This document shows, piece by piece, positions 16,634-24,195 of a stretch of 64,000 bases of DNA. Made by a program: the position numbers and the translations under genes. The notes under the pieces were generated by a model that saw nothing but the letters and a program-made list of their open reading frames with translations, made no database searches and was not told where the DNA came from. The DNA comes from an uncultured Oscillibacter sp. GTDB taxonomy: Bacteria; Bacillota; Clostridia; Oscillospirales; Oscillospiraceae. The stretch is from positions 124,001-188,000 of the forward strand of contig CANAWG010000001.1 of NCBI GenBank assembly GCA_947365245.1, written 5' to 3'. Position 1 is the stretch's first letter. Each line of letters begins with the position of its first letter.

Positions 16634-17521
16634 ATGGCAGTCAAGCTGGAGCTCTACCGCGTGTTCAAGGAGGTTGCCGAGGCCGGCAACATCTCCGAGG
16701 CGGCCAAGAATCTGTACATCTCCCAGTCGGCGGTAAGCCAGTCCGTCAAGCAGCTGGAGACGGCCCTCCAGGCCCGCCTCTTCGCCCGCAGTCCCCGGGG
16801 CGTCACTCTCACTGGCGAGGGGCGGATGCTCTACCAGTATGTCCGCAGCGCTCTGGGCCTCATCGCCACCGGAGAGGATAAGCTCTCCCAGGCCCAGCAG
16901 CTGCTGCTGGGCTCGCTGGTCATCGGTGCCAGCGACACGGTGACCAGCCTCTTTCTGACCCCCTATCTGGAGGCCTTCCACCGCCAGCACCCGGGCATCC
17001 GGCTGAAGATCGTCAGCGGACGCAGCGCCAAGGTGCTGGGGCTCCTGCGCTCCGGGGCGGTGGACATCGCCTTCGCCTCCTCCCCCGCCGAGAGCGGCGT
17101 CGCCGCCTGGCCCTGTTTTTCCACCCACACCGCCTTTGTGGCCGGCAGCGGCTACGGCTGCGACTTCTCCCACGTCTACACCCTCCAGGAGATCGCCGCT
17201 TTCCCTCTGATCCTGCTGGAGCGCAAGGCCAGCAGCCGGGTCTTCCTGGAGCAGTTCTTCGCCGCCGGCGGCGTGACGCTGACGCCGGAGATCGAGCTCT
17301 CCTCCCGCAGCCTCCTGGTGTCCCTGGCGGCCATCGGCCTGGGGGTTGCGGGTGTGACGCTGGAGTTTGTGAAGGAGGCCCTGGAGGCCGGGGAGATCCG
17401 GCAGCTGAAGACGGACTTCGACGTCCCCGCCCGCAGCGTGGATATGTGCACCCTCCAGGACGTGACTCCCACCGCGGCGGCGGCGGCTTTCATGGAGATG
17501 GTGCGCACGGGAAAGCGGTGA
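16634..17521 (+). CDS. LysR-family transcriptional regulator
   Basis: 295 residues. The N-terminal helix-turn-helix is typical (YRVFKEVAEAGNISEAAKNL then SQSAVSQSVKQLE, ~6-45), followed by a periplasmic-binding-protein-like effector domain (LVIGASDTVTSLFL to ~290). It resembles CysL/CbbR-like members but the effector cannot be named. AAAGGAGG precedes the ATG. Six bases after its stop comes a TRIC-like channel gene, so this LysR is probably cotranscribed with that gene rather than controlling a divergent one; ymdB is divergent across a ~240-base region. Confidence 0.93.
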   Translation: MAVKLELYRVFKEVAEAGNISEAAKNLYISQSAVSQSVKQLETALQARLFARSPRGVTLTGEGRMLYQYVRSALGLIATGEDKLSQAQQLLLGSLVIGASDTVTSLFLTPYLEAFHRQHPGIRLKIVSGRSAKVLGLLRSGAVDIAFASSPAESGVAAWPCFSTHTAFVAGSGYGCDFSHVYTLQEIAAFPLILLERKASSRVFLEQFFAAGGVTLTPEIELSSRSLLVSLAAIGLGVAGVTLEFVKEALEAGEIRQLKTDFDVPARSVDMCTLQDVTPTAAAAAFMEMVRTGKR

Positions 17522-17527
17522 GGCGGC

Positions 17528-18157
17528 GTGGACACGATGATTCTGACCATTGAGCTGGTGGGCGTCCTCTCCTTTGCCGCCTCAGGGACCATGACGGGCC
17601 TGCGGAAGAACATGGACCTCTTCGGCGTGTGCATTCTGGGGCTCACCACCGCCGTGGGCGGCGGCGTCCTGCGGGACGTGATTCTGGGCAGCACGCCCCC
17701 CGCCACCTTTCAAAACCCCATCTACGCCGCAGCGGCGGTCCTCACCTCCCTGGTGCTGTTCCTGCCCCGGGTCCGGCGCCTGTTAAACCGCAGCCAGCAC
17801 CTGTACGATGCGACCATGCTGGTGATGGACACCCTGGGCCTCGGCATCTTCACCGTCATGGGGGTCCAGATCGCCTACACCCGCGTGGAGGAGCCCACGG
17901 TGTTTCTGCTGGTGTTCGTGGGGGTGGTCACCGGCGTGGGCGGCGGCGTTTTGCGGGACATGATGGCCGGGGACACCCCCTATATCTTCGTCAAGCACGT
18001 CTACGCCTCGGCGTCTCTCGCGGGGGCGCTGGTCTGTGTGCTCTTCTGGCTCCCCGGTCTGGAGGTGTACGCCATGGGGGCCGGGGCCGTCACGGTGATC
18101 GTCATCCGCCTCCTCTCCGCCTATTACCACTGGAACCTGCCCCATGCCCGTGATTGA
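17528..18157 (+). CDS. TRIC-like (UPF0126) cation channel family membrane protein
   Basis: 209 residues with seven predicted hydrophobic segments and the internal duplication that marks the family: VGGGVLRDVILGSTPP in the first half and VGGGVLRDMMAGDTP in the second. Bacterial members are homologues of TRIC trimeric cation channels; some are linked to glycine transport. GTG is taken as the start because a GTGAGG site lies four bases ahead; an ATG nine bases later is possible. It follows the LysR gene with six bases between them and ends at a strong terminator. Confidence 0.88.
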   Translation: MDTMILTIELVGVLSFAASGTMTGLRKNMDLFGVCILGLTTAVGGGVLRDVILGSTPPATFQNPIYAAAAVLTSLVLFLPRVRRLLNRSQHLYDATMLVMDTLGLGIFTVMGVQIAYTRVEEPTVFLLVFVGVVTGVGGGVLRDMMAGDTPYIFVKHVYASASLAGALVCVLFWLPGLEVYAMGAGAVTVIVIRLLSAYYHWNLPHARD

Positions 18158-18190
18158 AAGCCTGCATTCCCAACTGGAAAATACAGGCTC

Positions 18191-18230
18191 AAAAAGACCG
18201 CCCTCCCGGCCGGGAGGGCGGTCCTGATTT
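18191..18230. terminator. Bidirectional terminator between TRIC-like and small membrane gene
   Basis: A 14-bp GC-rich perfect stem (GACCGCCCTCCCGG and complement, 18196-18223) is flanked by AAAAA on the left and CTGATTT on the right, so it can stop convergent transcripts. Confidence 0.8.
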
Positions 18231-18564
18231 ACAGCTCGTTGATGTCCTGTTTTCCCATCTTCTCCATCTGCTTCCCCACCCGGAACTTCTCCCGGGCCGC
18301 CCAGTAGATAGCCAACAGAACCAGGGTGGGGATGTTCCCCGCCAGCAGCGTCGCCAGAACCAGCAGGATGTTTTTGGACACGCTGCCGGTGTCCGCCGCA
18401 TTCAGGGGCCCCAGCAAAGAGCAGAGAAACGTCAGCAGGGGCAGCACCAGTCCCGGCCAGCGGCTCTCCCGCCGGGAGAGATAGATTTGCAGCAGAACGC
18501 CGCCCACGACAAATACCAGCAGTATGACCAGCGAGACAACGATAACTCTAGACGCGATTGCCAT
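18229..18564 (-). CDS. Small membrane protein (paralogue of its upstream neighbour)
   Basis: 111 residues with three hydrophobic helices. The segment LQIYLSRRESRWPGLVLPLL (~25-44) is nearly the same as AQIYLSRREKWWPGLILP in the gene upstream, so the two arose by tandem duplication. The C-terminus is basic and ends KQMEKMGKQDINEL. GAGGAGG precedes the ATG. It is the last gene of a three-gene unit led by a DUF2089 regulator with palindromic operators. Proteins of this kind are common next to such regulators; function is not known. Confidence 0.8.
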   Translation of the reverse strand: MAIASRVIVVSLVILLVFVVGGVLLQIYLSRRESRWPGLVLPLLTFLCSLLGPLNAADTGSVSKNILLVLATLLAGNIPTLVLLAIYWAAREKFRVGKQMEKMGKQDINEL

Positions 18565-18593
18565 AAAAAACTCCTCCTCATGCGAAAGCAGTA

Positions 18594-18974
18594 TTACAAG
18601 TCGTCGATCCGGGTCTTTTTCAGCTGCCGCCTCTCCTTACGCCGCCGGAGCCGGTGGCACACGGCGTAGATGCCCAGCAGGATCAGGTTGGGGATGTTCT
18701 CCAGCAGCAGAACCGATATACCCGTACCGGAAATGTAAAAAGCTTCAAAAAAATCCTCCTCCGTCCAGAGCTGGACCATCTCCGGCGCGATTGCGATGAT
18801 TGTCCACAGCAGCCACGCCGCCGGCAAAATCAGCCCCGGCCACCACTTCTCCCGCCGGGAGAGATAGATTTGAGCGGCGACCAACACGGCAAAGACGGGA
18901 AGGACCACCAACAGATCCCCCAAGTAAATCGAGAGGGAAAACTCGGGGTAGATGGTAATTCCTGAATACAGCAC
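18594..18974 (-). CDS. Small membrane protein (paralogue of its downstream neighbour)
   Basis: 126 residues with three to four hydrophobic segments and the same core, QIYLSRREKWWPGLILP, as the following gene; the C-terminus is strongly basic (CHRLRRRKERRQLKKTRIDDL in shortened form RRRKERRQLKK). The start is a GTG immediately after the TGA of the DUF2089 gene, with GGGAGGG seven bases ahead, a layout typical of translational coupling. An ATG nearby is in another frame. The function is unknown; the duplicated core suggests the two proteins may pair in the membrane. Confidence 0.78.
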   Translation of the reverse strand: MLYSGITIYPEFSLSIYLGDLLVVLPVFAVLVAAQIYLSRREKWWPGLILPAAWLLWTIIAIAPEMVQLWTEEDFFEAFYISGTGISVLLLENIPNLILLGIYAVCHRLRRRKERRQLKKTRIDDL

Positions 18975-19268
18975 TCATATCCCTCCCTTCGTCTTTCGGT
19001 ACTCGCCAATCAGAATCTTCGCCGTGTCGAAGTCCAGCCTGTCATCCACCGCCAGCCGCTTCACCAGCGACACGTAGGGGTCCGCCTCCGCCGTCTCGCT
19101 GATTTTGATCTTCTGAATCAGCCGGTCCAGCCGCAGCCGCACCGTGGGATAGCTGACGCCGTACTGCGCCGCCACCTCCTTCAGCGAGCCGGAGGCCAGG
19201 ACGAACTTCTTGATAAAGGCCGCGTCCTCGTCCTCCAGGTCCGCCAGCCATATTGGGATGTTCTCCAT
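18975..19268 (-). CDS. DUF2089-type helix-turn-helix regulator
   Basis: 97 residues. The helix-turn-helix is clear: FIKKFVLASGSLKEVAAQYG then VSYPTVRLRLDRLIQKI (~18-55), the arrangement of DUF2089 proteins, but without the N-terminal zinc ribbon many have. A downstream helical tail (VDDRLDFDTAKILIGEY) may dimerise. Three copies of CTTTCATAAAATT-like half sites form palindromes over its promoter, strongly suggesting self-control. It leads a unit with two small paralogous membrane proteins, which are its probable targets. Confidence 0.85.
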   Translation of the reverse strand: MENIPIWLADLEDEDAAFIKKFVLASGSLKEVAAQYGVSYPTVRLRLDRLIQKIKISETAEADPYVSLVKRLAVDDRLDFDTAKILIGEYRKTKGGI

Positions 19269-19278
19269 AGCTCTCCCC

Positions 19279-19348
19279 CTTTCATAAAATTAAATATAAA
19301 CTTTAATTTTATGAAAGTCAAGTATCAATTTTATCTTTCATAAAATTG
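19279..19348 (-). promoter_or_regulatory. Promoter and palindromic operators of the DUF2089 unit
   Basis: On the minus strand TTGACT (19321-19316) and TATATT (19298-19293) are 17 bases apart. Arms CTTTCATAAAATTAAA (19279-19294) and its exact complement (19302-19317) cover the -10 and abut the -35. A second palindrome, CAATTTTAT-N5-ATAAAATTG, lies at 19326-19348. The repeated half-site CTTTCATAAAATT occurs three times. Confidence 0.8.
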
Positions 19349-19427
19349 TGCCATTTTAAAGCCGCCCCCGCACAGCAAAGCGCCCCCTGAACACTCAGAG
19401 GGCGCTCCCTGCATGTTTCAATCATCG

Positions 19428-21398
19428 TCACTGCGGGTGAAAGAACTCCCGGTCATAGCCGTACACCCACTCCAGGGGATCCTGGAGCTCCCCGTCCCGC
19501 CGGACCTCGAAGTGGAGATGGGGCCCGGTGGACCGACCCGTGGAGCCCACCCTGGCGATGACCTGCCCCTGCTCCACACGGTCCCCGGCTTCCACACACA
19601 GCTCCTGACATTGGGCGTACAGGGTCTCCAGACCATCGCCGTGGTCCACCAGCAGATAGTTCCCCCGGGCGCTGTCAAATCCACTCTCCGTCACGTTGCC
19701 GTCCAGCACGGCGAAGATGCCCGTGCCCGCAAACGCCGCGATGTCGAGCCCATCGTGGACGGTCACGCCCTGGCCGCCGGGGTTGGCCCGGGGGCCGAAC
19801 GCGCTGGCGATACATTTGAAATCCGTCACCGGCCAGGCCATATCCCGGGCGCTCTCCCGCTGCTCCGTAAACGCCGCCTGCTCCTCCTCGCTGAGGAACT
19901 CCAGCCCCGTCAGCACGCCGTCCTCATACACGGCCCGCACCTCTCCGGCGTCCTGGTCGAAGAGGCCGTTTCCAATGTGCTCCGTGATCCAGGTCTCCCC
20001 GTCCACGATGCCCCGGACCTCCCGGCCCTGGAACATCATCCGCAGGCCGTTGCCGTCCCCGTCCGGGTCCTCAAAGGTGTACTCCAGCCCCAGGGGCAGA
20101 TAGGGGGCCAGGGTCTCCGCCCAAACAGCCTCCACCTCGGCGGATATGTCCGCCTCCGGCCGGGGCATATAGGCCAGCAGGTCGATGTCAATGCTCTCCC
20201 GCCCGTCGGTGCCGTTGATGGTCAGCTCGTCATAGACGGCCTCCTCCAGCCGGAACTGATAGGTCTTTCCCGGCTCCCAGCTTCTATCGGCGCTCTCCTC
20301 CTCCAGGTAGTGGACGCTCATATTCATTCCGTCGGCCAGGACGCGCCCGGAGATCCACAGATTCCACTCCGCCTTTCCCTCCGGGATGGTAAAGGAGACG
20401 GTCCCGTCCTCACAGGTGACGCTCTCCGCCAGCTGCTCCGCCGGATTCCGCGGCGGCTCCTTGGCGGAGGTGGCGAAGGCGGTGGTGACGCACACCGCCA
20501 GCAGCAGCGCGCAAACCGTGACCAGCACGGGGACGCGCCTGGATTGAAATTTCATCATGGCTTTGATCCTTTCTTCCACAGGGCTCTGGGCAAACCGGGG
20601 GCAGATCCCCGCCCGGGCCTCCTCCACGGCCAGCAGCGTCCGGGCGTAGGCCGCCGGATCTCCCAGGCGGCGCACCACGGCCTCGTCGCAGGCCAGCTCC
20701 AGATCCCGGCCCGCCAGACAGACCATCAGCCATACCGCCGGATTCCACCAGTGGACGCACAGCGCCGCCGCCAGAACCAGCTTGGTCAGGCCGTCCAGAT
20801 GCCGGATGTGTTCGTACTCATGGGTCAGAATGTGGCCCAGGGCCGTCTCGTCCCCCCGGTCCATCCCCCTGGGCAGGAGGATGACGGGGCGAACCAGGCC
20901 GTAGGCCAGAGGGCTGGAGACCCGGTCGGACACCCGGACCGAGACCCGGGGGTGGTCCCTCTGCCACCGGGCGGCATATCCGCCCCCGGCGGGCAGGGAC
21001 GCGCAAAACGTCCGGCGGCAGCGGAGGTAGGATACCGCCAGCCAGAGAGCCAGCAGCAGACTCCCCGCCAGCCACACCAGCGCCCAGGGGGAGACCGCCG
21101 GGGACGCCGGGGACGCCGGGGCCATGGCCGCCCCTCCGCCGGCGACGGTCCCCGGCAGCAGCCGCACCGGAACTCCCCCGCCCGCCGGACGGGGCCCGGG
21201 CATCTGCCCACCCGCGGCAAACAGGTTGTACACGCTGAAGTGGGACGACACCTCCCAGGGCAGCAGCAGCCGCAGCGCCGCCGCCCACCACAGCAGTCCG
21301 AGGGCCCGCCGGGGCAGGGCCCGTCCCATGGCCGTGCGCAGCAGCGCGACGGCCAGAATCAAAACCGCCCCGGCCGCTCCCCGCTCCAGAAGCGTCAT
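19428..21398 (-). CDS. M56 (BlaR1-like) membrane metalloprotease fused to an M23 peptidase domain
   Basis: 656 residues. The N-terminal half has several membrane helices and the M56 zinc motif in ILTHEYEHIRHLD (~190). A further helix (VLVTVCALLLAVCVTTAF, ~285) leads to an extracellular part of ~370 residues: a linker of unknown fold (~310-520), then an M23/LytM domain with HDGLDIAA (~544) and GPHLHFEV (~622), which hold the zinc ligands of wall endopeptidases. BlaR1 proteins normally end in a penicillin-binding sensor; here a peptidoglycan hydrolase-like domain takes its place. The start at 21398 overlaps the blaI stop (ATGA); a longer upstream frame is only the shadow of blaI. Confidence 0.88.
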   Translation of the reverse strand: MTLLERGAAGAVLILAVALLRTAMGRALPRRALGLLWWAAALRLLLPWEVSSHFSVYNLFAAGGQMPGPRPAGGGVPVRLLPGTVAGGGAAMAPASPASPAVSPWALVWLAGSLLLALWLAVSYLRCRRTFCASLPAGGGYAARWQRDHPRVSVRVSDRVSSPLAYGLVRPVILLPRGMDRGDETALGHILTHEYEHIRHLDGLTKLVLAAALCVHWWNPAVWLMVCLAGRDLELACDEAVVRRLGDPAAYARTLLAVEEARAGICPRFAQSPVEERIKAMMKFQSRRVPVLVTVCALLLAVCVTTAFATSAKEPPRNPAEQLAESVTCEDGTVSFTIPEGKAEWNLWISGRVLADGMNMSVHYLEEESADRSWEPGKTYQFRLEEAVYDELTINGTDGRESIDIDLLAYMPRPEADISAEVEAVWAETLAPYLPLGLEYTFEDPDGDGNGLRMMFQGREVRGIVDGETWITEHIGNGLFDQDAGEVRAVYEDGVLTGLEFLSEEEQAAFTEQRESARDMAWPVTDFKCIASAFGPRANPGGQGVTVHDGLDIAAFAGTGIFAVLDGNVTESGFDSARGNYLLVDHGDGLETLYAQCQELCVEAGDRVEQGQVIARVGSTGRSTGPHLHFEVRRDGELQDPLEWVYGYDREFFHPQ

Positions 21399-21769
21399 GA
21401 CCGGTGCTCCTGCTCCATGGCGGTGACCAGCTTCCGAAGCCGCTCCAGCTGCTCCGCGGAGAGCTTCCGGCTGTCCAGAAGCGAGGCGAACAGCAGGTCC
21501 GGGGAGCCGTCGAAGAGCTTGCCGATGAGGGCCTCCGTCTCCGCCGCCTGCACCTCCGTCTTGGAGATCAGGGCGTGGCACTGGAACCCCGGCTCGCTGC
21601 GCCGGATGGCCCCCTTGGCCACGCACTTTTTGATGACCGTGTAGGTGGTGTTGGTGTTCCAGCCGATCTCCTCCCCCAGGATGACCGCGATCTCCCTGGC
21701 GGTCCGGTCCCCGTCCCGCCAGAGCACGTCCATCACCTTCAGTTCCGAGTCAAAGAGCTTTACCGTCAT
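21395..21769 (-). CDS. BlaI/MecI-family repressor
   Basis: 124 residues with the BlaI winged helix: SELKVMDVLWRDGDRTAREI then NTNTTYTVIKKCVAKGAI (~5-55), followed by a C-terminal dimerisation region. BlaI repressors are inactivated when a partner M56 protease is activated by a wall signal. The stop codon overlaps the start of that partner gene by four bases, and two dyad sites cover the promoter. GGAGGG precedes the ATG. Without a beta-lactamase nearby, the regulon is probably this pair plus unlinked genes. Confidence 0.93.
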   Translation of the reverse strand: MTVKLFDSELKVMDVLWRDGDRTAREIAVILGEEIGWNTNTTYTVIKKCVAKGAIRRSEPGFQCHALISKTEVQAAETEALIGKLFDGSPDLLFASLLDSRKLSAEQLERLRKLVTAMEQEHRS

Positions 21770-21781
21770 GCCGAACCCTCC

Positions 21782-21837
21782 AAACTATTGCAATAGTTTA
21801 CAGTTGTTATACTATCACAGTAGTTTATTGTTGTCAA
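21782..21837 (-). promoter_or_regulatory. blaI promoter with two operators
   Basis: TTGACA (21837-21832) and TAGTAT (21814-21809) on the minus strand, 17 bases apart. A perfect 18-bp palindrome AAACTATTGCAATAGTTT lies at 21782-21799 and a second dyad ACTATCACAGTAGT at 21811-21824 overlaps the -10. Both share the ACTA/TAGT ends typical of BlaI boxes. Confidence 0.8.
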
Positions 21838-21929
21838 TACAGTTTTGCGGCTTTTTTGCGGCGCGGTATTCCCCGCACGCAAACAGCGGCCGGCGGGGCC
21901 ATGCCCCGCCGGCTGTCATCCGCTGCCCG

Positions 21930-22670
21930 TTATGTGTCGATATACGCCGCCGCCGCGTAGCCCACGTGCTCTTCGTGGTGGACCACATACCAGCCCTCCC
22001 ACTCGCCGTAGACGGTGACCCTGGCCCCGTCGGGCAGGTTCGCCAGGATGTTCCCCTTGGGAGAGGGGTAGCTGCGCAGGTTCAGCGTGCCGTAGCTCAC
22101 GTTCACGGTGCCCTCCACCGGGGTCATGGGGTAGATGAAAGGCAGGCCGAAAAACCGGGTCAGCGCCCGGGCCAGCTGCTGGGCGATGTCGTCTGTATGT
22201 CCCTCGATCCAGACGGCGTCGGCGTAGTTGTCGTGGTAGCCGATCTCCACCAGCACCGCCGGGGCCTTGGACTGGCGCACCTCCCCCAGGGTGGTGGTCT
22301 CCCGGGTGGTGACCCTGCCGGGCAGGGGGTAGATCTTCCGCAGCTCCTCGGCAATCAGCTCCGCCGCCCGGCGGCCCTTGACGCTGCCGGGGTAGTAAAA
22401 GGCGATGATGCCCCGCTCCTCGCCGTAGTGTCCCTCCGGCGCGCCGTTGGAGTGCAGGGCCAGGTACAGGTCATAGTTTCCGGCGTTGGCCTCCCGGATG
22501 GAGGAGGCGGCGGTCATCTCCGGCCGGTTCCGCCTGTACTGGATGGCGTTGGAGAGCAGATAGGGCACCAGCGCGTCCGCCAGCAGGTTCATGTTGTACT
22601 CCTCGGAGCCGCTGCCGGTGACGTATTGATTCCACTCCTGTGTGCTTGGGCTTAAATAGATAATGGGCAT
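21930..22670 (-). CDS. N-acetylmuramoyl-L-alanine amidase-type protein with SH3-like tail
   Basis: 246 residues. The catalytic Amidase_3-like region runs to ~185: a His-poor start (YLSPSTQEWNQY), LALHSNGAPEG (zinc His, ~70), and the catalytic Glu in AVLVEIGYHDN (~140). The C-terminal ~60 residues form a bacterial SH3 domain (GTLNLRSYPSPKG to the end). There is no signal peptide, which is unusual for a wall hydrolase but known in phage endolysin-like and spore-related amidases. AAAGGGAGG lies before the ATG. It is transcribed divergently from the methyltransferase gene across ~97 bases. Confidence 0.87.
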   Translation of the reverse strand: MPIIYLSPSTQEWNQYVTGSGSEEYNMNLLADALVPYLLSNAIQYRRNRPEMTAASSIREANAGNYDLYLALHSNGAPEGHYGEERGIIAFYYPGSVKGRRAAELIAEELRKIYPLPGRVTTRETTTLGEVRQSKAPAVLVEIGYHDNYADAVWIEGHTDDIAQQLARALTRFFGLPFIYPMTPVEGTVNVSYGTLNLRSYPSPKGNILANLPDGARVTVYGEWEGWYVVHHEEHVGYAAAAYIDT

Positions 22671-22767
22671 GGTGATCCCTCCCTTTCACTTATTTATATG
22701 GCAATCGGCGGCCGGGTGTGCTATAGTAGACAGGAGCCAACATACGCCCAAGGAGGGACTGATCGAC

Positions 22768-24000
22768 ATGAAAGCAGAGCGAACCTATCCCAGGTACACC
22801 GTCACGCCCAAGGCGGAAGCCGCCATTCTCCGGGGCCACCCCTGGGTCTACGGAGAGGAGGTGCTCTCCGCGGAGGGCCAGGTGGAAAACGGCGGATTGG
22901 CGGACGTTGTCAGCAAAAAGGGCCGGTATCTGGGGACCGGCTTCCTCTCGGAGCAGTCCAAGATCCGGGTGCGCCTCCTCTCCCGCAACGCCAACGACCG
23001 CTTTGACGAGGCCTTCTGGCGGCGGAAGCTCCAGTGGGCCTGGGACTACCGCAAGACGGTCATGTCCCCGGAGGACCTGGACTGCTGCCGTGTCGTCTTC
23101 GGCGAGGCGGACGCCTTTCCGGGGCTGACGGTGGACAAGTTCCACGACCTCCTCTCCGTCCAGGTGCTGTCCGTGGGAATGGAGCGGATCAAGGGGACGC
23201 TGCTGCCCATGCTGGCGGAGATTTTGCGGCAGGACGGGCAGACCGTCCGGGGGATCTACGAGCGGAACGACGTCTCCCTGCGGGACAAGGAGGGCCTGCC
23301 CCAGTACAAGGGCTGGTTCCCCCTCCCCGGCGAGGAGGGGGTCCCAGCCTCCCCCGTGACGGAGATCACGGAGAACGGCATCCGGTATCTGGTGGACGTG
23401 GAGAACGGCCAGAAGACCGGCTTCTTCCTGGACCAGAAGTACAACCGCCGGTGCGTTGCCCGGCTGGCAGCCGGAAAAACCGTGCTGGACTGCTTCACCC
23501 ACACCGGCTCCTTCGCCCTGAACGCCGCCCTGGGCGGGGCGGCCCACGTCACCGCCGTGGACGTGTCGGAAACGGCGGTGGAGATGGCCCGGGCCAACGC
23601 GCGGCGCAACGGCCTGGAGGGGAAAATGGACTTCCTGGCGGCGGACGTCTTCGACCTGCTGCCCCGGCTGGAACAGGCGCCCCGCCGGTACGACTTCATC
23701 ATCCTGGACCCGCCGGCATTCACCAAGTCCCGCAAGACCATTGAGAGCGCCATGGCCGGGTACAAGGAGATCAACTACCGGGCCATGCGGCTGCTGCCAA
23801 GAGGCGGGTATCTCGCCACCTGCTCCTGCTCCCACTTTGCGGAGGAGGGCCGGTTTCTGGCCATGCTGCGCTCCGCCGCCCGCGACGCCGGCGTGCAGCT
23901 GCGGCAGATCGAGGCCCGGCAGCAGAGCTGCGACCATCCCATTCTCTGGGGTGTGGAGGAGACGAACTATTTGAAATTCTACCTGTTCCAGGTGATATAG
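22768..24000 (+). CDS. RlmI/RlmK-type class I rRNA cytosine methyltransferase
   Basis: 410 residues. An N-terminal PUA domain (YTVTPKAEAAILRGHPWVYG, with the RGHPWVY signature) is followed by the SAM-binding core: VLDCFTHTGSFALNAALGGA (~235), VDVSETAVEMARANA (~255) and the catalytic loop FIILDPPAFTKS (~312). This matches YccW/RlmI, which makes 5-methylcytosine in 23S rRNA. AAGGAGGG ten bases before the ATG at 22768 sets the start; the frame extends further upstream without a site. It stands alone between divergent and convergent neighbours. The exact target base is inferred from family only. Confidence 0.9.
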   Translation: MKAERTYPRYTVTPKAEAAILRGHPWVYGEEVLSAEGQVENGGLADVVSKKGRYLGTGFLSEQSKIRVRLLSRNANDRFDEAFWRRKLQWAWDYRKTVMSPEDLDCCRVVFGEADAFPGLTVDKFHDLLSVQVLSVGMERIKGTLLPMLAEILRQDGQTVRGIYERNDVSLRDKEGLPQYKGWFPLPGEEGVPASPVTEITENGIRYLVDVENGQKTGFFLDQKYNRRCVARLAAGKTVLDCFTHTGSFALNAALGGAAHVTAVDVSETAVEMARANARRNGLEGKMDFLAADVFDLLPRLEQAPRRYDFIILDPPAFTKSRKTIESAMAGYKEINYRAMRLLPRGGYLATCSCSHFAEEGRFLAMLRSAARDAGVQLRQIEARQQSCDHPILWGVEETNYLKFYLFQVI

Positions 24001-24146
24001 CATGAAAGTTTAGGGCCGCCCTTGCCCAGGGCCCCCGCGCGAGTCCAACGAAGTGGGTCGCGTGGGGCGGAGTTTCTTCTGACGGCGGCGGCGGGATCCT
24101 GGGCAAAGCCCCAGCGGGTTTGGACGGAGCCCATCATTGCGTCAGC

Positions 24147-24186
24147 AAAAAGGAGCGTGTTTCCTTTTGGAAACACGCTCCTTTTT
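24147..24186. terminator. Bidirectional terminator
   Basis: An AAAAAGGAGCGTGTTTCC stem with exact complement and a TTTT loop, flanked by A-run and T-run, sits between convergent genes. The bases from 24001 to 24146 hold GC-rich inverted repeats (for example GCCCTTGCCCAGGGC) but no gene. Confidence 0.9.
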
Positions 24187-24195
24187 CGATTCATG

